Shown: in pieces, positions 9,066-17,276 of the stretch | Numbering within the stretch: position 1 is the first letter of the stretch | How the letters are laid out: the number at the start of each line of letters is the position of its first letter | Source: Marisediminitalea aggregata | GTDB lineage: Bacteria > Pseudomonadota > Gammaproteobacteria > Enterobacterales > Alteromonadaceae | Assembly: GCF_900129565.1 (NCBI RefSeq) | Contig: NZ_FQWD01000002.1 | Location: 802,439 to 866,438, forward strand | Direction: 5' to 3' | DNA: 64,000 nucleotides | Notes under the pieces: model-generated | What the model saw: only the letters and a program-made list of their open reading frames with translations | Told to the model about the DNA's origin: nothing | The model's database searches: none | Translations under genes and position numbers: made by a program

Positions 9066-9899
9066 ATGAAGTTATTGACCATTTTACTGTTCGTTAGCTG
9101 TTCCGCATTGGCACAGCAATCCCAGTCTGGTGACGCCGGTAACGTGGAATATTCGCTCGGCATTGTCCCTCAACAATCGACGCAAAAGCTGGCCACCATG
9201 TGGCTGCCGCTGATTGATTACCTGAATGCGCAAACCGGCTTTTCAATCACGTTTTCAACGGCAAAGGACATTCCTACGTTTGAAGACAGAGTTGCAGAAC
9301 AAGAATACGACCTTGCCTACATCAATCCTTATCATTATGTGGTGTTCAGCGATTCGGCAAATTACGTTCCACTGGCCAGAGACGCTCACAAGCGGATCAG
9401 CGGTATTATTGTTGTTCGGGAAGACAGTCCTTATACAACCCTGCAACAATTGCATGGCGCAACGCTGGCATTTCCAGCCCCAGCTGCTTTTGCTGCCAGT
9501 ATTATTCCACGTGGAATGTTGGCAAAAGAAAACATCAGTATTAACGCACAGTATGTAAATTCTCACGACTCCGTCTATCTTAATGTTATTAACGGTTTAT
9601 TCCCGGCCGGAGGCGGCATAATTCGCACGCTCGAACATTTACCCAAAATGCAAAACGAAAAACTGCGCATTCTGTGGAGGAGTCAGGACTTTACGCCTCA
9701 TGCCCTTGCTGTTCACAGCAGAGTACCAGAGGCGCACCGGAAGAAAATTCTAGCCGCACTTATAGCATTGAACGACAGTGCGGAGAACGCACATTTACTG
9801 CGCGGTATAAATTTTTCGGGGTTCGCTGAAGCACAAGACAGTGATTGGGACGATGTTCGCGAGCTTGGAATTTTGTCTCTGTCCAGGCCTTACTACTAG
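9066..9899 (+). CDS. PhnD-like periplasmic solute-binding protein
   Basis: A 277-residue exported protein with a short signal peptide (MKLLTILLFVSCSALAQ). The body matches the phosphate/phosphonate-type PhnD binding family: YSLGIVPQQSTQKLATMWLP near the start, then YDLAYINPYHYVVF, SGIIVVREDSPYTTLQQLHG and the hinge NVINGLFPAGGG. No ABC permease or ATPase gene is nearby. It lies 8 bases ahead of a membrane histidine kinase, so a role as the periplasmic ligand sensor for that kinase is more likely than transport. The ligand is not known; the family binds phosphonates, phosphite, phosphate and other small anions. Confidence 0.8.
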   Translation: MKLLTILLFVSCSALAQQSQSGDAGNVEYSLGIVPQQSTQKLATMWLPLIDYLNAQTGFSITFSTAKDIPTFEDRVAEQEYDLAYINPYHYVVFSDSANYVPLARDAHKRISGIIVVREDSPYTTLQQLHGATLAFPAPAAFAASIIPRGMLAKENISINAQYVNSHDSVYLNVINGLFPAGGGIIRTLEHLPKMQNEKLRILWRSQDFTPHALAVHSRVPEAHRKKILAALIALNDSAENAHLLRGINFSGFAEAQDSDWDDVRELGILSLSRPYY

Positions 9900-9907
9900 G
9901 AACGGAA

Positions 9908-11584
9908 ATGCGTTTATCGTTACGAACGAAGACAATTGCTGGTACCGCGATAATTGAGGCAACCTTACTGGTTGTGTTGATTGTGACCAGCTTATCGTTC
10001 ATTAACAGCCTGACTGAAGACAGTGTGTTAAAGCGCACGTCCACCACTACAAACCTTTTCGCCTCAACCACTAAAGATGCGTTGCTGACACTGGACCTTG
10101 CTTCTCTGGAAGCCTCAGTACAAGAATTAATGACGAACCCGGACATCGCTTATGTGCGCGTAATCGATAACCAACAACGGATCCTGGCCGTGTCCGGAGA
10201 CACTTCCAGTCTGTCATCGGGATTTACCGCAGATACAACTCTGGCCAATGTAAATGACGGCGTATTCGATTCGAATCGTCGCATTGTGGTGTCGGGCCAT
10301 TATTACGGTGAAATCCAATTAGGTATCGACATAGGCTACGTACAATCGTCACTCATTCAAATTCGCAATTGGATTGTCTCGCTGGCCCTTATCGAATTGG
10401 GCTTGGTAGCTTTGTTCAGCTATGGGTTGGGCACTTACCTGACTTCACAGTTAAATACACTTCGCCAAGGCGCTAAAGATATTGTGAACGCCATAAAAAC
10501 CAGTAATTTCAATACAGCGCCTATTGCAGAAAAAGGTCACGACGAGCTTACCGAATTGGCGAAAACGTTTAATTTACTGGTCAAAAATCTGGAGACCGAA
10601 TATCAATCCCGGCTGGAAGCCGAAAACGAACTGACCCAGTTGAACCAGTCTCTTGAAGAAAAAATCGCTCGCCGTACCCAGGCACTCAGTGAGAAAAACG
10701 AGCTGTTAGAGCAGTCGAACAAAGAATTAAAAGAAACCCAACAACAACTGTTTCAAGCGGAAAAAATGGCTTCGGTTGGTCAGTTGGCTGCCGGTGTCGC
10801 CCATGAAATCAACAACCCGGTTGGGTTTGTCAGCAGCAACCTGAACACGCTAACAGACTACCTGTCGATGTTCCAAATCCTTATGACGCTGGTGAAAAAG
10901 CTGCAGCCTGATGCTGACATAGAGGCCCAAAAAGCACTGATAACAGAAATCCACCAGTTCTATGCCCAGCACGATTTTGACTTCATCAGCGAAGATGTTA
11001 CCCCGCTTATCGAGGAATCGGTTGAGGGTTTGGCGCGGGTCAGTGAAATAGTGAAAGGGCTGAAAGTCTTCTCGCGTATCGATTCAGATGAAAAGCAGTG
11101 GTTCGACTTAAACCACTGTCTCAACACCACCCTGACAATGGTGAATAACAAGCTGAAATACATTTGCAAAGTAGAAAAGCAGTTCGCTGATTTACCGCGA
11201 GTCTATTTCAACGTAGGCAAACTCACCCAGGTGTTTACAAATTTACTGATCAACGCCGGCCAGGCCATTGAGGCAACCGGCAAGCAAGGGGTAATTACCG
11301 TACACACTTACCTGCAGGGCAAGCAGGTCATTGTTGATATTACCGATACAGGCTGTGGTATTTCTGAAGAAAACCTGGAAAAGCTGTTTAACCCGTTTTT
11401 CACCACAAAACCTGAGGGACAGGGAACCGGATTGGGCCTGTCAATTACCTACGGAATTATTCAGGAACATGGCGGTAGTATTGAAGTAACGAGTAAAGAA
11501 GGCGAAGGCAGCCGATTTATTATTACGTTGCCAGTCGGCGACAATTCTCAGCCTTTGCAAACACAAACGAGCGAAGCGCAATAA
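9908..11584 (+). CDS. Membrane sensor histidine kinase
   Basis: A 558-residue kinase. Membrane helices lie at about 10-33 and 155-178, flanking a periplasmic domain of about 120 residues. A HAMP-like linker (180-230) and a long coiled coil (230-285) follow. The HisKA box is [18 protein letters not shown] with H299. The HATPase domain shows [16 protein letters not shown] and [17 protein letters not shown]. The frame is open from 9845, but ATG 9908, preceded by AGGAACGG, is preferred because the upstream start would overlap the binding-protein gene by 55 bases and add a non-hydrophobic tail. Partners are likely the PhnD-like protein upstream and the two receiver proteins in the run. Confidence 0.9.
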   Translation: MRLSLRTKTIAGTAIIEATLLVVLIVTSLSFINSLTEDSVLKRTSTTTNLFASTTKDALLTLDLASLEASVQELMTNPDIAYVRVIDNQQRILAVSGDTSSLSSGFTADTTLANVNDGVFDSNRRIVVSGHYYGEIQLGIDIGYVQSSLIQIRNWIVSLALIELGLVALFSYGLGTYLTSQLNTLRQGAKDIVNAIKTSNFNTAPIAEKGHDELTELAKTFNLLVKNLETEYQSRLEAENELTQLNQSLEEKIARRTQALSEKNELLEQSNKELKETQQQLFQAEKMASVGQLAAGVAHEINNPVGFVSSNLNTLTDYLSMFQILMTLVKKLQPDADIEAQKALITEIHQFYAQHDFDFISEDVTPLIEESVEGLARVSEIVKGLKVFSRIDSDEKQWFDLNHCLNTTLTMVNNKLKYICKVEKQFADLPRVYFNVGKLTQVFTNLLINAGQAIEATGKQGVITVHTYLQGKQVIVDITDTGCGISEENLEKLFNPFFTTKPEGQGTGLGLSITYGIIQEHGGSIEVTSKEGEGSRFIITLPVGDNSQPLQTQTSEAQ

Positions 11585-11669
11585 TGGCGGCTTCTTTTTC
11601 ACTGATTAAATTTACGCGGCGCCCCATGCAAAGCACCTCAGGCGGAGTGAGTTTAACAAGGAGAATGAC

Positions 11670-12977
11670 ATGACAGATGCACAACAAACAGAGCAAGTGA
11701 AATATCAGGTGCTGTGTGTTGATGATGAGCAAAATATATTGCGAGCTATTAAGCGGGCTCTATTTTCCTTGGATGTCGATCTCACGCTGGTAGACAGTGG
11801 TGAAAAAGCACTCGCCGTGATGAAAGAGAAAACCATTCATGTGGTGATTTCCGATATGAAAATGCCCGGTATGACCGGGGCAGAGTTACTCGAACAGGTT
11901 GCTGCGCACTACCCCGACACTTTTCGGGTCGTGTTAACTGGCTTTGCCGATATTGACGCCACCATTAAAGCGGTAAATCAGGGGCGAATTCATCGCTACC
12001 TGCAAAAACCCTGGGACAACCAGGAACTGATCAATACCATTGAAGAAGGCCTGGAGCGCATTAAGTTAAAAGACGAAAACACGCGTTTGCAAAAACTGAC
12101 CAAGTTACAAAATGCCAAGCTTAAGGAAGTAAATAACTCATTGGAGCAGGTAGTACAAAAACGTACTAAACAGATCAAAGCGGCACTGCGTCGCATTGAA
12201 CAACGCAACGCGGCCCTTGAACAAGTGCTGTTTAACGTCATTTCAATCAATCCGGATATCGACGGCAAGTTTGCAATTGAAGTCAGCGAACTGGCCACCA
12301 AATTAGCCAATCTGCTGGAGTGTTCAAAAGAAGAAACGAATGTCATCCGTTATGCCTGTCTGATAGGCGAATTCGGATTGTTAGGTCTGAAGCCTGAGCA
12401 TTATCGCCCGGCATTTAACAAGCTATCCTATCAGCAACAAAAGAACTATTTGTCGCAAACCAAACTGGCAAAAACCATTTTGGCGCCGGCCGAACACCTG
12501 CGTGAAGTGAGTGATATTCTGGAATACCAGTTTGAATACTACAATGGCGCAGGCCTTTACAAGTTGGTTGCAACGCAGATCCCCATTGGGGCACGGATTT
12601 TAGCTGTAGCCAGAGACTATTGGCGCATGGTTAGCGGCCGAATTACCGGTCAGCCAATGACGCCTATTGAAGCTCGTGTGGAATTGAAAAAGCACCGCAA
12701 TACCCGATATGACGGCAACGTGCTGGATATCCTGTTAAATACCAAGGACATCGATAAGCCCAGTTACATAGAGAACCGTCTGAGTACCGAAGAACTTAAA
12801 CCGGGCATGGTCCTCAGCAAAAACCTGTATAACGAGAGTCACATTTTACTGCTACCGGAAGGCCATGTATTTACCGATGCCACCATTGCCAAGCTGGCGC
12901 AGTACGAACGTGAACACAATCGCTTTTTTGATATCGCCGTAGAACGAAACGGTATGGAAGATGCGACGATAGGGTAA
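11670..12977 (+). CDS. Receiver - coiled coil - degenerate HD-GYP domain protein (RpfG-like)
   Basis: A 435-residue response regulator. The receiver (about 12-128) has VDDE, D62 (VVISDMKMPGMTG) and a KPWD motif at 113-116. A charged coiled coil spans 130-185. The C-terminal region follows the HD-GYP fold but lacks its catalytic signatures: the HDxGK site reads IGEFGLLG (232-239), the HHE site reads YQFEYYNGAG (286-295) and GYP is replaced by GLY, while the downstream GARILAVARDYWRMVSG stretch is still aligned. c-di-GMP hydrolysis is therefore unlikely; a binding or scaffold role is inferred. An SD-like AAGGAGAATG precedes the ATG. It is the last gene of the kinase run. Confidence 0.88.
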   Translation: MTDAQQTEQVKYQVLCVDDEQNILRAIKRALFSLDVDLTLVDSGEKALAVMKEKTIHVVISDMKMPGMTGAELLEQVAAHYPDTFRVVLTGFADIDATIKAVNQGRIHRYLQKPWDNQELINTIEEGLERIKLKDENTRLQKLTKLQNAKLKEVNNSLEQVVQKRTKQIKAALRRIEQRNAALEQVLFNVISINPDIDGKFAIEVSELATKLANLLECSKEETNVIRYACLIGEFGLLGLKPEHYRPAFNKLSYQQQKNYLSQTKLAKTILAPAEHLREVSDILEYQFEYYNGAGLYKLVATQIPIGARILAVARDYWRMVSGRITGQPMTPIEARVELKKHRNTRYDGNVLDILLNTKDIDKPSYIENRLSTEELKPGMVLSKNLYNESHILLLPEGHVFTDATIAKLAQYEREHNRFFDIAVERNGMEDATIG

Positions 12978-13078
12978 CTTTCACAGTCAGACCGAACTAT
13001 ACTTGCTGTAAACGGGTGTTTTAAAAGCGTAAAAAATGCCAAAATACCTTAATGATTCGAAACCCAGGCGAGTAATTC

Positions 13079-14428
13079 ATGCAACAGTTTGACTATATTT
13101 GTATTGGCGGCGGTAGCGGCGGTATCGCCTCTGCTAACCGGGCAGCCAAACACGGTAAAAAAGTACTTTTAATCGAAAGCAAAGCCGTTGGTGGTACCTG
13201 TGTTAACGTGGGCTGCGTGCCCAAAAAAGCGATGTGGTACGGCGCGCAGGTAGCCGAAGCGATTCACAAATACAGCCCTGATTACGGGTTTGATGTCACA
13301 GTAAATAACTTCAGTTGGGAAACCCTGGTTGCCAGCCGTCAGGCTTATATCTCCCGCATTCACGCATCCTACGATCGCGTACTGGGCAACAACGACGTCA
13401 CGCTGTTAAATGGCTACGCCAAATTCGTCGACAACCACACTGTTGAAGTAAACGGTGAACACTACACTGCACCACACATCACCATTGCTACTGGCGGTCG
13501 ACCGTTTACTCCAGACATTCCAGGCGCTGAACATGGCATTGATTCTGACGGCTTCTTCGCGTTAAACGCCCAGCCGAAAACCGTTGCCGTAGTAGGCGGT
13601 GGCTACATTGGCGTTGAGCTGGCGGGCGTACTGAATGCACTGGGCAGCGAAACACATTCTCTGATCCGCCAAACTATGCCACTTAGAGGCTTCGATCACA
13701 CGATTCAGGAAACCCTGAAAACCCTGATGATAGAAGAAGGCGTAAATGTGCATGATCAAACCGAAATCACTCACATTGAGAAGCAACAGGACGGCCAGTT
13801 AGTATTGACGCTGACCGACGGCAACTCACTTACTGTAGAATGCCTGATTTGGGCGACTGGCCGTCGCCCAAACACCGACAACATTGGCCTGGAAAACACC
13901 CAGATCGACGTTACCGATAAAGGGTTAATAACGGTCGACAAGTATCAGAATACGACGGTAGACGGCGTGTACGCCGTTGGTGATATTACGGGTCAGCCTG
14001 AACTCACACCGGTCGCGGTAAAAGCAGGCCGCTTGTTAAGTGAACGTTTGTTTAATCAGCAGCATGACGCCCATTTAGATTATACCTTAGTCCCAACGGT
14101 TGTTTTCAGTCACCCGCCCATTGGCACTGTAGGGCTGACAGAAGCCGAGGCTGAGGCGCAATATGGGAAGGAAAACCTCACTATTTACCGTTCAAGTTTT
14201 GCCGCAATGTACACCGCAGTAACGCGTCATCGCCAACTCACCAGTATGAAGCTGATTTGTGAGGGTGAATCCCAACGCGTAGTAGGTTTACACGGTATCG
14301 GTTATGCAATGGATGAAATCCTGCAAGGTTTTGCGGTAGCCATGAAAATGGGTGCAACCAAGGCAGATTTTGACGCCTGTATTGCTATTCACCCCACCAG
14401 CGGCGAAGAATTCGTTACTATGGCTTAA
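13079..14428 (+). CDS. gor: Glutathione-disulfide reductase
   Basis: A 449-residue FAD flavoenzyme that reduces oxidised glutathione with NADPH in the cytoplasm. The N-terminal FAD motif is [15 protein letters not shown]. The redox-active disulfide is C41-C46 in [13 protein letters not shown]. The NADPH-binding stretch is [15 protein letters not shown], and the C-terminal catalytic His lies in [13 protein letters not shown]. The length equals that of bacterial Gor proteins (about 450). It is transcribed alone between two signalling blocks and followed by an 11-bp hairpin. No unusual residues were seen. Confidence 0.96.
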   Translation: MQQFDYICIGGGSGGIASANRAAKHGKKVLLIESKAVGGTCVNVGCVPKKAMWYGAQVAEAIHKYSPDYGFDVTVNNFSWETLVASRQAYISRIHASYDRVLGNNDVTLLNGYAKFVDNHTVEVNGEHYTAPHITIATGGRPFTPDIPGAEHGIDSDGFFALNAQPKTVAVVGGGYIGVELAGVLNALGSETHSLIRQTMPLRGFDHTIQETLKTLMIEEGVNVHDQTEITHIEKQQDGQLVLTLTDGNSLTVECLIWATGRRPNTDNIGLENTQIDVTDKGLITVDKYQNTTVDGVYAVGDITGQPELTPVAVKAGRLLSERLFNQQHDAHLDYTLVPTVVFSHPPIGTVGLTEAEAEAQYGKENLTIYRSSFAAMYTAVTRHRQLTSMKLICEGESQRVVGLHGIGYAMDEILQGFAVAMKMGATKADFDACIAIHPTSGEEFVTMA

Positions 14429-14443
14429 GCGCCATAACCCGTT

Positions 14444-14475
14444 GGCTCACTCATCGGTCTTGGGATGAGTGAGCC
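14444..14475 (+). terminator. Hairpin downstream of gor
   Basis: GGCTCACTCAT (14444-14454) pairs perfectly with ATGAGTGAGCC (14465-14475) over a 10-base loop, 15 bases after the gor stop. No T-run follows, so termination efficiency is uncertain. Confidence 0.5.
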
Positions 14476-14739
14476 TATCGCGCTTACTATTAACGTCCTG
14501 TTTTATATATTTAAAATTCAACGCACCAAATATAAACAAAATTAAACACAGATCTGTCAGCTTTTTTTACTCACCTATTTGCCCTTTTACCAATTAAGCC
14601 GTAAGCACTTGAAAAAAATACAAATAAAAAATGGCACGCATAGTGCTTAATCAGTAATGTCATTTGACAAGTTAAAGCAAATAATTGGAACGAAGTTTTA
14701 GTTGTTTTTGTTTTAAATGGAATTTAACTTGGGGTAGTT
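14476..14739 (+). promoter_or_regulatory. AT-rich leader region of the PEP-CTERM gene with a sigma-54-type promoter at 14632-14647
   Basis: The 311-base gene-free stretch after gor contains the gor hairpin, then AT-rich DNA and TGGCACGCATAGTGCT at 14632-14647. The invariant GG (14633-14634) and GC (14645-14646) are separated by exactly 10 bases, and the -24 part TGGCACG is a full match to the RpoN consensus. The -12 part reads GTGCT against TTGCW. A transcript from here would have an 80-base leader ahead of the ATG at 14740. PEP-CTERM genes in other proteobacteria are often RpoN/PrsR-controlled. No activator site was identified with confidence. Confidence 0.7.
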
Positions 14740-15324
14740 ATGATCTTATCTAAACTAAAAAATGCGGCATTCGCATTGGTACTTTCGGCGGTAGGCATGT
14801 CTACTGCTAACGCTGGTCTAATCAACGTCAGCTACATCGAAATTGAAAACAACATTGGCCAATACCTGCAGGTTGCAGAAGTTGTTGCGTTAAACATGGA
14901 CCTGAATGATGTTGCGCTTGGCACAGCTGGTGCTGTTGCATCTGCACCGAATCAGTGGAACCATCTTACCAATGCAAGTAATGCAATTGATGGTGTTACC
15001 GCGGGTAGTTATGGTGCATCTCAAATCTACCACAATGCATCTGGTCAGTTTAATACTGCATTAACCATTGCATTTAGTAGTGTGCAAGAACTGTTTTCTT
15101 TCCAAATTTTTGGTCGTGACGATTGCTGTCGGGAACGTGACGTGTACAAAGTTACTTTCTTCGATACGGATGACAACTCTTTGTTCAGCACTATTATGGA
15201 TGCGCGCTTCGGCGCTGAGCCTACTGTAGTATTACCAGACACCAGCGATGTGCCAGCACCGGCAACTCTTGCGTTACTGGGTCTTGGTCTGGCTGGCCTG
15301 AGATTATCTCGCCGCAGCAAGTAA
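14740..15324 (+). CDS. PEP-CTERM sorting-signal surface protein
   Basis: A 194-residue exported protein. Residues 1-25 are a signal peptide ending in STANA. The C-terminus, from 171, is a PEP-CTERM signal: VPAPATLALLGLGLAG followed by a basic RLSRRSK tail, the tripartite motif recognised by an exosortase. The middle is Asn/Ala-rich with a stretch resembling carbohydrate-binding or discoidin-like proteins (FQIFGRDDCCRERDVYKVTFF) and a CC pair, but no fold can be named safely. Such proteins are processed at the inner membrane and often end up in the exopolysaccharide matrix. No exosortase gene is in the window. It is monocistronic, with a sigma-54-type promoter ahead and an intrinsic terminator after. 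Confidence 0.88.
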   Translation: MILSKLKNAAFALVLSAVGMSTANAGLINVSYIEIENNIGQYLQVAEVVALNMDLNDVALGTAGAVASAPNQWNHLTNASNAIDGVTAGSYGASQIYHNASGQFNTALTIAFSSVQELFSFQIFGRDDCCRERDVYKVTFFDTDDNSLFSTIMDARFGAEPTVVLPDTSDVPAPATLALLGLGLAGLRLSRRSK

Positions 15325-15366
15325 TCTGCTTACCCTGGCTGCGACAGGCAGCGTTCAATTGAATTC

Positions 15367-15402
15367 AAACGCCCGATTGGTAACAAGCCGGGCGTTTTGT
15401 TA
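15367..15402 (+). terminator. Intrinsic terminator of the PEP-CTERM gene
   Basis: AAACGCCCG (15367-15375) pairs with CGGGCGTTT (15389-15397) over a 13-base loop and runs into TTTTGTTATTT. It lies 42 bases after the stop. Confidence 0.85.
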
Positions 15403-15547
15403 TTTACGCCTCTATAACCCGCAATATCCCTCTTCGCAGGCATATCCTTTAGCCTAAAGTCTACCCGTTAACGCCCCCTGAAAACCGGCAGAACCCAAAC
15501 TCACGTACTATATTAGTATTGGATAATATGAAAAAGGTAATGATTGT

Positions 15548-17077
15548 ATGCTGGGTGATGACTTACTGTTTGCCAGTGATGACGAAACAGAAGAGCAAGA
15601 GCAAGGCTTGGCTGCATGGAAAGTACTGATTGTCGATGACGAACCAGAAATTCACGCCGTCACCAAGATGGTGTTGGGTGACTTTGAGTTCGAAGGCAGA
15701 CGAATTGAATTTCATACCGCCAACAGTGCGCTTGAAGCCCGCACGCTGCTGGAAGCGCAAGACAATGACGGTTTTGCTGTGGCGCTGGTCGATGTCGTAA
15801 TGGAATCATCCCAGGCAGGTCTGGATTTGGTGCGCTGGATCCGGGAAACACTGGATAACCAGGTAGTGAGGATAATCCTGCGTACCGGTCAGCCCGGTGA
15901 AGCGCCGGAAGAACGCGTCATCCGCGACTACGATATTAACGACTACAAAAACAAAACAGAACTCACGGCACTGCGCTTAAAAACCGCAATGTATGCAGCA
16001 CTGCGTGCTTACCGCGATCTTCGCCTGATTGAGCGACACCGTCTGGGCCTGGAAAAAATTATCCATGCAACAACACAGTTCATTGAGTGTGATACGCTAC
16101 CGCAATTTGCCTCCACGATTTTGAACCAAATTTCGCTGATACTGGGCATTGAGTCCAGTGACATCATTTGCTGTGCCGTTACGCGGGACGCCAAATCGGG
16201 TAATCAATACAATGTATTAGCTACCAACTTACAGCACGAATCTACAGCCGCCATACCCAATGATATTCAACATCGCATTGAAAGCGCCTTGCGACAGAAA
16301 CAAAGCGTAAAAGGCGATGACTATTTCGTTAGCTACTTTACAACCCGACGCGGCATGGAAAGCGTGTTGTATGTAGCCCGCGATGACGAACTGGAAACCG
16401 TACAGCACCATCTGCTAAGCTTTTTTGCTCACAACATTGCGGTATCCCATGAAAATATCAAACTTCGCGAGGTAATACGGGAATCGCAAAAAGAGCTATC
16501 GTACATCATTGGAGAGGCTGTTGAGGTACGTTCCAAAGAAACCGGTTCACACGTTCGGCGCGTTGCCCATATCAGCCATTTACTGGCTGTTTATGCCGGC
16601 CTCAATGAATCAGAGGCGGAAATGATCAAACTGGCCTCACCACTTCACGATGTCGGCAAAGTTGCCATTCCGGATAGCATACTCAACAAGCCCGGCAAAC
16701 ACACGGAAGAAGAGTCTGAAATCATGCGCTCACATGCCAAAGCCGGCTATGACATGCTGAAAAAAAGCAGCAATCCCATTTTACAAGTCGGCGCACAAAT
16801 TGCCCATGAGCACCACGAACAGTGGAATGGTAACGGATACCCTAATGGGTTGTCGGGGACGCAAATATCAATGGCTGGCCGAATTGCCGCCGTGGCGGAT
16901 GTGTTCGATGCACTTGGCAGCAAACGTTGTTACAAAGGCCCCTGGCCAGACGATGAAATCAAAGCCTACTTTGAAAAGCAACGGGCTAAGCAATTTGACC
17001 CTGCCTTAGTCGATATTCTGCTCACACACTTTGATGAATTCTCAGCAATTCGTCCCAGATTCCCGGATCCAGAGTAA
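15548..17077 (+). CDS. Response regulator with DUF3369 and intact HD-GYP domain (c-di-GMP phosphodiesterase)
   Basis: A 509-residue regulator. The receiver (about 24-150) has VDDE and phospho-acceptor D82 (ALVDVVMESS). A DUF3369-type sensor region (about 170-310) and a catalytic HD-GYP domain (about 315-500) follow. Key motifs are intact: H367-D368 in LHDVGKVAIPDSIL, HHE at 422-424 and GNGYPNGLSG at 428-437, then ADVFDALGS. This predicts hydrolysis of c-di-GMP to pGpG or GMP. The cognate kinase is not adjacent; the kinase at 9908 is the nearest candidate. A wobble-containing hairpin follows the stop at 17088-17113. The contrast with the decayed HD-GYP protein at 11670 is notable. Confidence 0.92.
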   Translation: MLGDDLLFASDDETEEQEQGLAAWKVLIVDDEPEIHAVTKMVLGDFEFEGRRIEFHTANSALEARTLLEAQDNDGFAVALVDVVMESSQAGLDLVRWIRETLDNQVVRIILRTGQPGEAPEERVIRDYDINDYKNKTELTALRLKTAMYAALRAYRDLRLIERHRLGLEKIIHATTQFIECDTLPQFASTILNQISLILGIESSDIICCAVTRDAKSGNQYNVLATNLQHESTAAIPNDIQHRIESALRQKQSVKGDDYFVSYFTTRRGMESVLYVARDDELETVQHHLLSFFAHNIAVSHENIKLREVIRESQKELSYIIGEAVEVRSKETGSHVRRVAHISHLLAVYAGLNESEAEMIKLASPLHDVGKVAIPDSILNKPGKHTEEESEIMRSHAKAGYDMLKKSSNPILQVGAQIAHEHHEQWNGNGYPNGLSGTQISMAGRIAAVADVFDALGSKRCYKGPWPDDEIKAYFEKQRAKQFDPALVDILLTHFDEFSAIRPRFPDPE

Positions 17078-17276
17078 CGATAGAGCCGTGCGGACAGGTT
17101 CCTCTGTTCGCACAAGTTACCAAAAATCTCCGACGAAATTCCCCACATAGCCAAATACATCCCCTATACTGACGTTTGTTGCTAAAAGTAGCCGTCAATC
17201 ACACCGCTCACGCTCGTCTTTACCTACTGAGAAGTATGATCTGGCGTCTGAACAATTACATCAACAGAGAACAACA

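Noticed and set aside
9845..9907. Upstream start for the histidine kinase
   Set aside because: It would overlap the binding-protein gene by 55 bases; ATG 9908 has an SD and precedes the first membrane helix directly.
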